A stretch of 43,403 nucleotides of DNA, taken from Terriglobia bacterium (GTDB lineage Bacteria; Acidobacteriota; Terriglobia; Bryobacterales; Bryobacteraceae). Below the pieces are notes generated by a model. It did no database searches and was not told the origin of the DNA. It saw only the letters and a list, made by a program, of their open reading frames with translations. Location of the stretch: the NCBI GenBank assembly GCA_020073145.1, contig JAIQFS010000050.1:1-43403 (forward strand). Reading direction: 5' to 3'. Shown here piece by piece: positions 25,887-34,117 of the stretch (position 1 is its first letter; each line of letters opens with the position of its first letter). Position numbers and translations under genes: made by a program.

Positions 25887-28800
25887 TCAGAAATCGAACC
25901 GCGCGTAGAACGTGATCATCCGGTTGCCGGCCGCCGACGTGATGCGGCCAAACGAGGTCGAGTTGATATTCGTGGTGATGCCGATCAGTCCCGACGTCGG
26001 ACTATAACCCCACTGCGGCTTGTTTAAGAGATTCACCGCATCGGCGCGCAGCGTGATGCTCTTGCTTTCCGTGATCCGGAAGATCTTGCTGGCGGATGCA
26101 TTCCAACCCATCAAGGAGGGTCCTCTCATCCCGGGCAAATAGTAGGAGGTGTTGCCGGTGGTTCCCGGATCGGGGTTGGTGAAAACGGCCTGACCCGACG
26201 AGTTCACGATTCGCAAATTGGTGAAGCGCCCAGGCAGGCTCGGATCCCCGCCGAAATTGGGCGTCGGCGCATTCTGCGCGGTGAGTCCCGGCAGGTATTG
26301 GACGAAGCCATTGCCCTTCACCACCTGCGAGAGATTCGACGGCAGGGGCCCCACCAGATTCGCGGTATTCGCAGTCGAATTGCTCAACGTGGTCACATAA
26401 TTTGGGAAAACTCCCGCCGTAAAAGCGAGCGGAACGCCCGACTGATATTGGAACGCCGACGCTACCGTCCATCCGCCCACGGCCGTGTCCACCCAGTGCG
26501 GCGCATTGCCCAGCAGCGCCCGCTTGCTGCCCACCGGCAGATCCCAGGAGAGATTCCATTGGAACAGCTGCGGCCGATCGATGCTCAGAAGTCCCTTGTT
26601 CAAACTCAAATCCCTCTGATCCCGGATTGCAGTAGAGGTGTCGCCCAGAGTCTTCGAGAACGTGTAGGAGAATTGGCCCGTCACCCCGTGCGTCATGCGC
26701 TTCGCCAGATGAGCCTGGAAGGAATTGTAGGTGGAATTCCCGTTGTTATCGATCATGATCACGCTGTTGAACTGCGGGTTCACGACGATAAAGTTCTGCG
26801 GAAACCCGGCGTGCGAAAGAAGGCCGCCGTTGACCCCGGTGCCGGTGGACGTCGTGTTGAAGAAGTTAGCCAAACCGCCAACCGATCCGTTGGCCAGAAA
26901 CGTGTTGGTGGTCGCGAACTGTCGCAGCGCCTGCGAGCCCGTCAGACTCGTGCCGTTCACCGTGCCGACGCCCGGTAGCGTGATTCCGTTCAGCAACTGG
27001 TCGAACAGCGGCGCGGTTCCGCCCGCCCGGGTGATGTTGAACGCGTTCAAAATCCCGTTTTCGAAGATATTCGTGTCGTCCAACTGCTGGTTGGTATAAA
27101 GTTCCGAGCCCTTGTTGCCAATGTAGTTGAAATCCACGGTCAAGGTGTTGGTCAGTTCGCGTTGGATCGAGAAATTAAAACTCTGAATATACGGCGTCCG
27201 TAGATTGTCCGCATAGCCATAAATGGTGGTAGACCGGTTCGTGAACGGCACCGCGGTGAACGGTTGTGCGCCGTTCGTCGTCACCGGCACCAGGCCCGAC
27301 GCGGCGAGGGTCGATAGATTGACAAAGCTCGAAATCGGAGCGCTGGTGTTCAAGGTCTGGCCTGGGAATCCGCCGATGGCCGTGTTGGTGGCCAGGAAAT
27401 CCACGTTGCCGATGTAGTTAATCCCGTAGCCGGCGCGGATGACCGTGCTCCGCTTGAACCACGGCAGCTGCCATGAAATCCCCACTGAGGGCCCGAACGC
27501 CTTCCAGTAGTTGCTGTACACTCCCAAGCCCGGGTTGGGCGAATTTGGACCGACAAATTGGGCGGTCGTGATTGCTCCGCCGGTCGCGGCCGGGTTCCAC
27601 ATGGCATTGGTGAAGTTGGTGCCGGAGATCCCGAATAGACCCGATTGTCCACCCGTCGGACGTCCCGCCAGCCCCTGATCCTGGTACGGTGAGCCGAAAA
27701 AGTCGTACCGCAACCCGATATTCACTGTGAAATTCGACGCGACCTTCCAGTTGTCCTTCACGTATCCGGACCAGGCGTTGGCGTGGTTGGTCCGGTAGAT
27801 CAGGAAGTCCTTGAGATAGGAGTTCCAGTCTTTCGCCGTCGGGCTGTCCACCCAGTATTGCTGCGTGATGCTTGCCACTGATCCCGCCAGGTTGCCCAGC
27901 AGCGCCTGCGCGGTGGCCACGTTGAGAGCACCGATACCCGGAAACGTCGCGGCTGTGATGGGAGTGGGTACGGCGGCGGGAACCCCCAGGTTGATGGTCG
28001 GCCGCGTCGTTTGCGCGTTGCCGCTGTTGGCTGCCTGGGAAGCGGTACGGTCGATTTCAAACCCGAACTGCACCGAATGCGTTCCGTGAATCCAGCTGAG
28101 TGAGTCGCCAAACTGCCAGAACGGGCTGATGGTCTGCCGCGGGGACGCGACATTCATCCCCGCGTAGAGTCCCAGCGTGCCGCCCAACAATCCCATGGAC
28201 CCTGGCGCCGTATATGCGAACGATCCGCCAATCTGAGGATAGGACGCCCGAGCCGCCTTCGCCGTTGCCGCCACCGCGGTCTCCGACGCGCCCCAGCAGC
28301 ATCCCAGGTCCAGGGCTGACGTTCCTTGCCAGGTGTCCACTTTATGTCCGAACCGGAATTCGTTCAGCAGCGTGGGCTTGATCGTCCAGGTCCAGGCCAC
28401 GCTGTAAAAGGACGGCTTGCGCTGCACATCCCCAAAATACCCAGCCGGATAGTCGGGAATCCCGGTCTGCGTATTGACGCCCCAGTCCCGCTCCTTGCTC
28501 ATGACGAAGTTCACTTTCTGGGAGTCGTTGATCTGGTAGTCGAACCGCAGCGTGTAGTTGTTGCGGTTCGTGGTCGGGCTTTGACCGGTGGATCCGTCCA
28601 CGCCATTCTCGGGCTGCCTCCATTGAAAGCCTGCGGTATTCAGACCGTCCCCCACGGTGTAGTTGTTCGGCAGCGGCATGTACTTGCCGATGTACTGCGG
28701 TCCGACCCAGATGGGATCGATCGTGCCGTAATTCGCACCTCCCGCCGCCAGGACGTTGACCGAGTTGAGATACAGCGGATTTCCTCCAGCCGAAGCGAGG

Positions 28801-29867
28801 ATATTGCCGTTCAGGTCGACCGACGGTGTCGCCGAAAACGCGTTGCCGTTGGACCGGGCCGTGCCCCCCACCGAACCCGTGGTCAGGTACCGGAAGGTTC
28901 CTGCCCGCGCCGGCCCGGTGAGCACCGTTGCCACGTCGTTCGCCTTCGTCATGTACCGCTGGTCATCCGTCAGGAAAAAGAAGAAAGCCTTGTTCTTTTT
29001 GATCGGGCCTCCGACACGGGCGCCGTACTGATTCCGGTTGGCGAAGTCGATGGGCTGGTGCTGGAGATTCTGAAAATAAGTCGCTGCGTTGAACTTGGAA
29101 TTGTTGTTCGTCCAGAACGCCGCCCCATGATATTCGTTACTGCCCGAGCGGGTCCGCATTTGCACCTGCGCGGCCCCCCGTCCCAGCGATGGATCGATCT
29201 GGTTGGTGCTGACGCGAACTTCTTCCACCAGGTCCGGGCTGGCGAAGATTCCCGAGTAAGCTCCATTGGCATACCGGCCGTCGTTGGTAATCAAACCATC
29301 GCGCGTGGTGTTTACCTGGTTCTGCTGCACCCCGGCAAAATTCAGAGTGGTTGCCACAAAGACGCCCGGAACCGTGATCACGCCCGGTGTCAGCGCAATC
29401 AGGTCCAATACGTTGCGGCTCGCCGTCGCCTGCATGAGCGTCTTCTCATCGAGCACTCCGCCCACCGATGCCGACGTCGTGGCCAGCGCCGTATCGGCTT
29501 CCGCCGTCACCTCCACGGTCTGGTTGCCGGTCGCCACCTTCAGCTGGAAATTCAACCGCACTTGCTGGCTTTGGCCCAACTGCACGTTGTTGTAGGTCAG
29601 GGTTTGAAACCCGGAGGCCGCCGCCGAGAGCGTATACGTGCCCGGCTGCAGGCTGGGAAACTCATAGCTCCCCGCCTCGTTGGTCACTCCCGACGTGACA
29701 ATTCCGGTGTTCACATTCCGTGCCGTCACCGCGACCTTGGCAATCGATGCGCCGGAGGGATCGGAAACCGTCCCGCCCAGTACCGCGTTCACCACCTGCG
29801 CCCCGGCGGGAGCGACCAAAAATGTAGACAAACCCAACAATGCGATGCTCAGACCAAGCTGCTTCAC
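25887..29867 (-). CDS. TonB-dependent receptor, Oar-like (third, divergent type)
   Basis: A 1326-residue outer-membrane protein. A signal peptide (LGLSIALLGLSTFLVAPAGAQ) precedes a carboxypeptidase-regulatory domain (GGTVSDPSGASIAKVAVTAR), a plug region, a long barrel, and a C-terminal aromatic FYARFDF. It has QVRLNFQLKVATGNQTVEV and the SRNVLDLIALTPGV block, which differ from the other two receptors, so it is a separate subfamily. The start is GTG with GGGAGG about nine bases upstream. A consensus promoter and a TGCATGCA-like operator precede it, the same control region as the dioxygenase operon. I infer that it imports the substrate of that operon. Confidence 0.92.
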   Translation of the reverse strand: MKQLGLSIALLGLSTFLVAPAGAQVVNAVLGGTVSDPSGASIAKVAVTARNVNTGIVTSGVTNEAGSYEFPSLQPGTYTLSAAASGFQTLTYNNVQLGQSQQVRLNFQLKVATGNQTVEVTAEADTALATTSASVGGVLDEKTLMQATASRNVLDLIALTPGVITVPGVFVATTLNFAGVQQNQVNTTRDGLITNDGRYANGAYSGIFASPDLVEEVRVSTNQIDPSLGRGAAQVQMRTRSGSNEYHGAAFWTNNNSKFNAATYFQNLQHQPIDFANRNQYGARVGGPIKKNKAFFFFLTDDQRYMTKANDVATVLTGPARAGTFRYLTTGSVGGTARSNGNAFSATPSVDLNGNILASAGGNPLYLNSVNVLAAGGANYGTIDPIWVGPQYIGKYMPLPNNYTVGDGLNTAGFQWRQPENGVDGSTGQSPTTNRNNYTLRFDYQINDSQKVNFVMSKERDWGVNTQTGIPDYPAGYFGDVQRKPSFYSVAWTWTIKPTLLNEFRFGHKVDTWQGTSALDLGCCWGASETAVAATAKAARASYPQIGGSFAYTAPGSMGLLGGTLGLYAGMNVASPRQTISPFWQFGDSLSWIHGTHSVQFGFEIDRTASQAANSGNAQTTRPTINLGVPAAVPTPITAATFPGIGALNVATAQALLGNLAGSVASITQQYWVDSPTAKDWNSYLKDFLIYRTNHANAWSGYVKDNWKVASNFTVNIGLRYDFFGSPYQDQGLAGRPTGGQSGLFGISGTNFTNAMWNPAATGGAITTAQFVGPNSPNPGLGVYSNYWKAFGPSVGISWQLPWFKRSTVIRAGYGINYIGNVDFLATNTAIGGFPGQTLNTSAPISSFVNLSTLAASGLVPVTTNGAQPFTAVPFTNRSTTIYGYADNLRTPYIQSFNFSIQRELTNTLTVDFNYIGNKGSELYTNQQLDDTNIFENGILNAFNITRAGGTAPLFDQLLNGITLPGVGTVNGTSLTGSQALRQFATTNTFLANGSVGGLANFFNTTSTGTGVNGGLLSHAGFPQNFIVVNPQFNSVIMIDNNGNSTYNSFQAHLAKRMTHGVTGQFSYTFSKTLGDTSTAIRDQRDLSLNKGLLSIDRPQLFQWNLSWDLPVGSKRALLGNAPHWVDTAVGGWTVASAFQYQSGVPLAFTAGVFPNYVTTLSNSTANTANLVGPLPSNLSQVVKGNGFVQYLPGLTAQNAPTPNFGGDPSLPGRFTNLRIVNSSGQAVFTNPDPGTTGNTSYYLPGMRGPSLMGWNASASKIFRITESKSITLRADAVNLLNKPQWGYSPTSGLIGITTNINSTSFGRITSAAGNRMITFYARFDF

Positions 29868-29990
29868 GATGGATTTCCTCCCTATCGAACTGGCACGACG
29901 TTGTCCGGATGGGCCACGGACCTTTCCGTCACTCCAGGCATGCCCCGTTACCGACCCCCGAAATGCACAAGATCTTCACTCGCTGAAAAA

Positions 29991-29998
29991 TGCGTGCA
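29991..29998. promoter_or_regulatory. TGCATGCA-type operator (one mismatch) of third receptor
   Basis: AATGCGTGCATT matches the regulon palindrome with one mismatch. It lies 18 bases downstream of the -10 box, about +12 to +19 of the transcript, so bound protein would block promoter clearance. The position equals that at the dioxygenase and 36490 promoters. Confidence 0.6.
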
Positions 29999-30016
29999 TT
30001 CTGTCGTTAGTGGTGG

Positions 30017-30046
30017 ATTATATGCCCCTGCTTCGGGAACTGTCAA
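30017..30046 (-). promoter_or_regulatory. Consensus sigma70 promoter of third receptor
   Basis: On the minus strand TTGACA (30046-30041) and TATAAT (30022-30017) are perfect hexamers with an 18-base spacer. Predicted leader about 143 bases. The operator-like site follows 18 bases after the -10. Confidence 0.82.
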
Positions 30047-30096
30047 CTGCAATCCGCTCTGCGATTCGAACAATTTACCTGGTTCTGACCGTACCC

Positions 30097-30114
30097 TCGA
30101 TTGCATGCAATCGA
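30097..30114. promoter_or_regulatory. 18-base perfect palindrome containing TGCATGCA
   Basis: TCGATTGCATGCAATCGA is self-complementary over all 18 bases and is the most extended copy of the motif in the window. It lies 51 bases upstream of the receptor's -35 box and 106 bases before the deacetylase start. It could be a high-affinity site used for looping with the proximal site at 29991. Confidence 0.55.
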
Positions 30115-30136
30115 CCCCGGCGGGCTCGGAGTCCTC

Positions 30137-30146
30137 CTGCATGCAG
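30137..30146. promoter_or_regulatory. CTGCATGCAG palindrome upstream of deacetylase
   Basis: A ten-base perfect palindrome with G/C flanks, the same version as at 36262 and 37582. It lies 74 bases before the deacetylase ATG. Confidence 0.42.
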
Positions 30147-30219
30147 CCGCATTTCCAGGCCGCGGCCGCGTCGCGGCTGCTGGACCGTGCCTGCCCCGAG
30201 GGAAGATGGAATCAGAACC

Positions 30220-30870
30220 ATGCCCAAGGTGACCCTCACGTTCGACAATGGACCGACTCCCAGCGTGACCCCCTTCGTGCTCGATTGCCTGGCCCGACAC
30301 GAGGTGAAGTCCACGTTTTTCGTCGTGGGAACCAAGGCGACGTCCAAAGAGGGCGCCCCTCTGGTGCAGCGCGCAAGCAGCGAGGGCCACTGGATCGGCA
30401 ACCACACGTTTTCGCACACGACACCGTTGGGCGAATTGAAGCGCGACGCGGCCTTGTGGGAATTCGAACAGGCCGAACTGGCCCTGGCGTGGCTCGATCA
30501 GCCCCGCCGCCTTTTTCGCCCGTATGCCAGCGCCGGAAAACTCGGACGGCACCTGCTGCATCCGGCCCTGATCGAGCGCCTGCAGGCCGGCGCCTATTGG
30601 TGCGTTCTCTGGAACAGCGTGCCCGGCGATTGGCGGGACCCCGACGGTTGGGTCGCGCGAGCCCTTGAGGATTGCCAGACGCGCGACTGGAGCCTGGTGG
30701 TGCTGCACGACCAGGCCACCGGCGCCATGAAACACCTCGACCGGTTCCTCACCGCCCTTCGCGGCCAGGGTGCGGAACTCACGCAGGACTATCCGCCGGA
30801 GTGCGTGCCCATCCGCGAAGGAAAGATCGTTCGGCCGTTGGACCCGTATGTCGCCGAAGCGCCCCTGTGA
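30220..30870 (+). CDS. Polysaccharide deacetylase family protein (NodB fold, CE4)
   Basis: A 216-residue cytoplasm-like protein without signal peptide. NodB-fold motifs are TFDNGP at 7-12, HTFSH at 62-66 (metal histidines), RPY at 100-102, and LVVLHD with its His at 163. The classical motif 1 is TFDDGP. Here the second Asp, normally a metal ligand, is Asn, a variant seen in a subgroup of short deacetylase-like hydrolases. Activity on sugar N-acetyl groups is therefore not assured, and an amidase-like role on a small molecule is possible. The start is at MPKVTLTFDNGP, because the frame upstream is non-coding. It converges on the MetE-like gene with 13 bases between stops. Confidence 0.82.
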   Translation: MPKVTLTFDNGPTPSVTPFVLDCLARHEVKSTFFVVGTKATSKEGAPLVQRASSEGHWIGNHTFSHTTPLGELKRDAALWEFEQAELALAWLDQPRRLFRPYASAGKLGRHLLHPALIERLQAGAYWCVLWNSVPGDWRDPDGWVARALEDCQTRDWSLVVLHDQATGAMKHLDRFLTALRGQGAELTQDYPPECVPIREGKIVRPLDPYVAEAPL

Positions 30871-30883
30871 AACGGAGACGCGA

Positions 30884-32047
30884 TCAGTTCGCCGAACTCC
30901 GCGCTCCCCACAACTTCTTCGACGCCAGCGCCGCACCCTCCGACAGAGACCGCATCTTGAGCCAGCAGATCGAGGGATGCACCGGGCCGAATCCCGCGAA
31001 GGTGCCGAACCCGCAATCGGTCCCGGCAATCACGCGCTCCCGCCCGACGCCCTCGGCATAGCGCACCAGCCGCTGGGCCACCAGTTCCGGATGTTCCACA
31101 AAGTTGCAGCTCGAATCGAGAACCCCGGGCACCAGAATTTTATCGGCCGGCAGCTTGTGCGTCTTCCAGATTTCCCATTCGTGCTCGTGCCGGGGATTGG
31201 CGCCTTCAATCAATAGCGCCATCGGCTTCGCTTTGAAGAGCAGCGGCAGCACCTTCACCAGCGGGATGTCGTGCGTGTGCGGCCCCTCGTAGTTGCCCCA
31301 GCAGATGTGCAGCCGCACCCGGTCGGCGGGGACGTTCGCCAGCGCGTGGTTGAGCGCTTCCACCTGGATCTCGGCCGTCCGCAGAAATTCATCGTCCGAC
31401 AGATCGCGGAACCGGCTGTGCCGCCCCATCGCCAAGTCCGGGCAGTCCACTTGCAGCAGCAGGCCCGACTGCACGATCGATTCGTACTCTTCCTGCATGG
31501 CGTTCGCCAAAGCTTCCATGTACGCCTGGTGCGACGGGTAGTATTCATTCGGCTGAAACACCGCCACCGTGCCGGGAGACACGGCGTTCATGAAGCCTTC
31601 CGTAGCGTTGGATTTCGCCAGCGCGTCCTTCATACGCGCAATGTCCTGTCGCAGCGGTTCTCGGTTCTTCACCGCGATCGGCCCTTTGCAAACCGGCCGC
31701 AGATATTTGGCGGACGCGCCCTCTTTCACCAGCTTGTCGCGATAGTCGGGAAGTTCGTCGATATCCTGGGGCGTCGGCCGCGCCGAATCGCCCTCGAACC
31801 CCGTCAGCCGGTGCCGGATATAGGTGGCGTAGCTGATCTTTCCGGTCTCGCCGTCGCTCACGATATCCACGCCGGCTTCGCGCTGCAGCCGCACCGCTTC
31901 GCTCACGCCCTTTCGCATCACGGCATCGAAATGGGCGGGATCGTAGCGTTCGCCGCGATCTTGCGCGAACAACAGGTCGGCGACTTCTTGGGGACGCGGC
32001 AGGCTGCCGACGTGCGTGGTCAGAATCCGTTCAGTGCTGGTTTTCAT
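30884..32047 (-). CDS. Short MetE-like zinc protein (cobalamin-independent methionine synthase II family)
   Basis: A 387-residue protein corresponding to the C-terminal catalytic barrel of MetE. The full zinc site is visible: His247 and Cys249 in LHICWGN, Glu281 in LLIEGANPRHEHEW, and Cys345 in AGTDCGFGTF. The N-terminal half of true MetE is absent. Short relatives include core-MetE methyltransferases and epoxyalkane:coenzyme M transferase, which activate a thiol on zinc. As last gene of an operon headed by a ring-cleaving dioxygenase, it may move a methyl group or a thiol to or from an aromatic intermediate. That is inference. The start at 32047 (MKTSTERILTTHVGSLPRP) matches the family. The longer frame upstream overlaps the next gene. 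Confidence 0.85.
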   Translation of the reverse strand: MKTSTERILTTHVGSLPRPQEVADLLFAQDRGERYDPAHFDAVMRKGVSEAVRLQREAGVDIVSDGETGKISYATYIRHRLTGFEGDSARPTPQDIDELPDYRDKLVKEGASAKYLRPVCKGPIAVKNREPLRQDIARMKDALAKSNATEGFMNAVSPGTVAVFQPNEYYPSHQAYMEALANAMQEEYESIVQSGLLLQVDCPDLAMGRHSRFRDLSDDEFLRTAEIQVEALNHALANVPADRVRLHICWGNYEGPHTHDIPLVKVLPLLFKAKPMALLIEGANPRHEHEWEIWKTHKLPADKILVPGVLDSSCNFVEHPELVAQRLVRYAEGVGRERVIAGTDCGFGTFAGFGPVHPSICWLKMRSLSEGAALASKKLWGARSSAN

Positions 32048-32067
32048 GTGCCGGTAGAAGCCAAGCC

Positions 32068-32901
32068 CTATTTCTTCTTGGCCCCTTCGCTTTCCGTATA
32101 ATGTTGCAGGTCCTTCTCCCCTTCTACGCACGCATATTCCATCTGCTCGTAGTTGGGTTGGAGATTGCGGCCGAAATCGAACGCGATCTTCCACGGCCGC
32201 GTATACACCTTGACATCGTCCAGCGTGGCTTCGTAATGGATCGTATTGGCGTCCGCCATCGTGTAGTGTTCGACCACGTGCAGGGCATCGCTATGGAAGT
32301 TGCCGGACATGTCGAACCAGGTCTTCTCGTTCTGATTGGTCACGTCCACCACCAGCGTGTCGCCCTCCCAATGCCCGCGCGAATCTCCTTCAAACATGCG
32401 AATGCCCTCGGCGGCGTGCGGCATGTTGCCCAGGGGAATGATGCGATAGGAGTGAAAGGCCTCATACAGCAGCACCACGCTGCCGGGCGGCTGCAGGATC
32501 TGGAACCCGAACGGCGTATACATCTGGCGCGGCACGCCCGAGAGCCAGCAGTGCGCCTGGGGATCGTCGAAGAGATGATGTTCCAGAACGTCTTTCCGCT
32601 TGGCCAGCGCCCAAGGCTGATAGGGAATTTTGCCGTCCGGCGGATCCACCACCACGCCGCGTCCCGCGGGCACTCCGAATTCCGCCTTCTCGTGCGTTTC
32701 CAGGTCGAAGGCGGTGAAGAAATTGCGGCTCTCCCAGTAGCCCTGCATGTTCGGCTTGCCATCCGGAAGGCGTGTGAACGGGCCGGCTTTCACTGCCGGA
32801 CCGCGCCGGCCGAAGCCTTGCCCCACGCTCAGGCGCGGCACGATGGCCAGGAAACCGGCCGCCAGGATCACCGGGACGACGTTCTTGAATGCGGTTGTCA
32901 T
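32068..32901 (-). CDS. Secreted DGKPNLQG-family protein, paralogue A
   Basis: A 277-residue exported protein of a family without known function, common in Acidobacteriota. A signal peptide (VVPVILAAGFLAIVPRLSVGQ) is followed by the diagnostic series DGKPNMQGYWES, GKIPYQPWA, CWLSGVPRQMYTPFGFQI, GDSRGHWEGDTLVVDVTN, FHSDALHVVEHYT and VYTRPWK. The many invariant Trp, His and Asp residues in these blocks suggest a binding or enzymatic site in a beta-rich fold. The start at 32901 has AGGAGA upstream. It lies 20 bases before the MetE-like gene and 19 after paralogue B, so it is inside the operon. It is likely periplasmic. Confidence 0.8.
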   Translation of the reverse strand: MTTAFKNVVPVILAAGFLAIVPRLSVGQGFGRRGPAVKAGPFTRLPDGKPNMQGYWESRNFFTAFDLETHEKAEFGVPAGRGVVVDPPDGKIPYQPWALAKRKDVLEHHLFDDPQAHCWLSGVPRQMYTPFGFQILQPPGSVVLLYEAFHSYRIIPLGNMPHAAEGIRMFEGDSRGHWEGDTLVVDVTNQNEKTWFDMSGNFHSDALHVVEHYTMADANTIHYEATLDDVKVYTRPWKIAFDFGRNLQPNYEQMEYACVEGEKDLQHYTESEGAKKK

Positions 32902-32920
32902 CGAGATTCTCCTGCGCGCT

Positions 32921-33676
32921 CTACTTCGCCGAGCCGCCGCTGTCCTCCGCGTACACCTGACATTCGTATTCGTAGAGCTGCGCATTCTTTTCGGTGTGGC
33001 GGTACAGCGTCAGGCTGATCTTGAACGGCTTGGTGAGCACCTTCGAATCTTCGATGGTGGCCTCGTATTGCAGCGTGTCAGGCCCCGTCCGCGTGTAGCG
33101 CTCCATCACGTGCATGGCGGCGCTATGAAAATCGCCCGACGAGTCCAGCCAGGTGTCGCTCCCGGTGTCGGCCACGTCCACCACCAGCGTCTCCCCTTCC
33201 CAATGGCCGCGCGAATCGCCCATCCAGAAATCGATATCGTCCGGATGTTCCTGCTTCCCCATATGAATGGTCCGCGAGGCATGCACGTATTCGTAGGCGA
33301 TCGCTACGAACTCCGGAGTTTGGAAAATCTCGAACGGGTACGGCATGTAAGTAATGCGCGGGACGCCGGGCAGATAACAGTGGTTGACCGGATCGGCGGT
33401 CTTGCGGTTGGCGAAGTTCTTCTGTTGGTTCGCCCGCGAATCCGGCTGGTAGGGGATCTTTCCATCCGGCGGATCCACAATAACACTCGCGCCGGCCCGG
33501 ATTCCGAGCGCAGCGCTGTGGGCTTCCAGACTCCCGTCTGCCGTCGTGTGGGCTTCCCAGATTCCCTGCAAATCCGGTTTGCCGTCGGGAGTCCGCGGCG
33601 CCCGATATGCCTTAGGTTGACCGTAGACCGAAAGAGCCAGAAGGAATAACGCGATCAGCGTTCCTGTCGATCTCAT
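32921..33676 (-). CDS. Secreted DGKPNLQG-family protein, paralogue B
   Basis: A 251-residue paralogue of the neighbouring protein. The signal peptide is MRSTGTLIALFLLALSVYGQ. The family blocks are TPDGKPDLQGIWEAH, GKIPYQPDS, CYLPGVPRITYMPYPFEIFQTP, GDSRGHWEGETLVVDVADT, FHSAAMHVMERYTR and VLTKPFK. Its start overlaps the stop of the DUF6152 gene by ATGA (33673-33676), showing translational coupling. Two adjacent but diverged copies in one operon suggest related but not identical roles, for instance two substrates or a heteromer. No enzymatic activity is known to me for the family. Confidence 0.8.
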   Translation of the reverse strand: MRSTGTLIALFLLALSVYGQPKAYRAPRTPDGKPDLQGIWEAHTTADGSLEAHSAALGIRAGASVIVDPPDGKIPYQPDSRANQQKNFANRKTADPVNHCYLPGVPRITYMPYPFEIFQTPEFVAIAYEYVHASRTIHMGKQEHPDDIDFWMGDSRGHWEGETLVVDVADTGSDTWLDSSGDFHSAAMHVMERYTRTGPDTLQYEATIEDSKVLTKPFKISLTLYRHTEKNAQLYEYECQVYAEDSGGSAK

Positions 33677-34098
33677 TTCTTGGTATCGGGAGCCTTGGGT
33701 TCGGGAGGAGCGCCTTGCCCGTTGGAGCCCGCCAGCATGCGGCGTCCGCTGGGCAGGGTGACGGAATTGGCCGTCATGGTAGCCGAAGCGTCCTTCGCCG
33801 AAAACCCTTCGATGGTGACCTCGTCGCCTTCTTTCAAGCTGTCCCGCCGCCAGCCTTGCCGGTACAAGATGTTGGGCGGCGCCGTCTCACATTGCCAGTT
33901 GGTGACCTTTCCGTCCGCGTCGGTCACATCGAGGTGAACCCACGAGTGCGGGTTCACCCAATCCACCTTGGTCACTCTGCCTTTCAACGTCACCGGCTTG
34001 CTGGCATCGTATTCAGCGGCAAACGAGTGGTGCGCCGACAACGTGGCCGGGCCGAGCAGAAACCCGCACGTCATCACCGTGATCCATCCGATTCGCAT
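33673..34098 (-). CDS. DUF6152 family periplasmic protein
   Basis: A 141-residue protein with a signal peptide ending at LSAHHSFAAEYD, then KPVTLKGRVTKVDWVNPHSWVHLDV, which is the core DUF6152 pattern. The fold is probably a small OB-like beta barrel. The function of the family is unknown. The invariant HHSF at residues 23-26, at the mature N-terminus, could bind metal. The gene follows the dioxygenase by 19 bases and is coupled to paralogue B. DUF6152 genes recur next to DGKPNLQG-family genes in related genomes as far as I recall. Confidence 0.82.
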   Translation of the reverse strand: MRIGWITVMTCGFLLGPATLSAHHSFAAEYDASKPVTLKGRVTKVDWVNPHSWVHLDVTDADGKVTNWQCETAPPNILYRQGWRRDSLKEGDEVTIEGFSAKDASATMTANSVTLPSGRRMLAGSNGQGAPPEPKAPDTKK

Positions 34099-34117
34099 GT
34101 CCAGCCTCCGATTTTGA

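Larger units (their letters stand above)
29868..30219. other. 352-base divergent regulatory region
   Basis: This region lies between the third receptor (minus) and the deacetylase (plus). It contains a consensus minus-strand promoter, one operator-like site downstream of it, and two further TGCATGCA palindromes upstream of it. No ORF in it is convincing. A clear plus-strand promoter for the deacetylase was not found. Confidence 0.7.
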
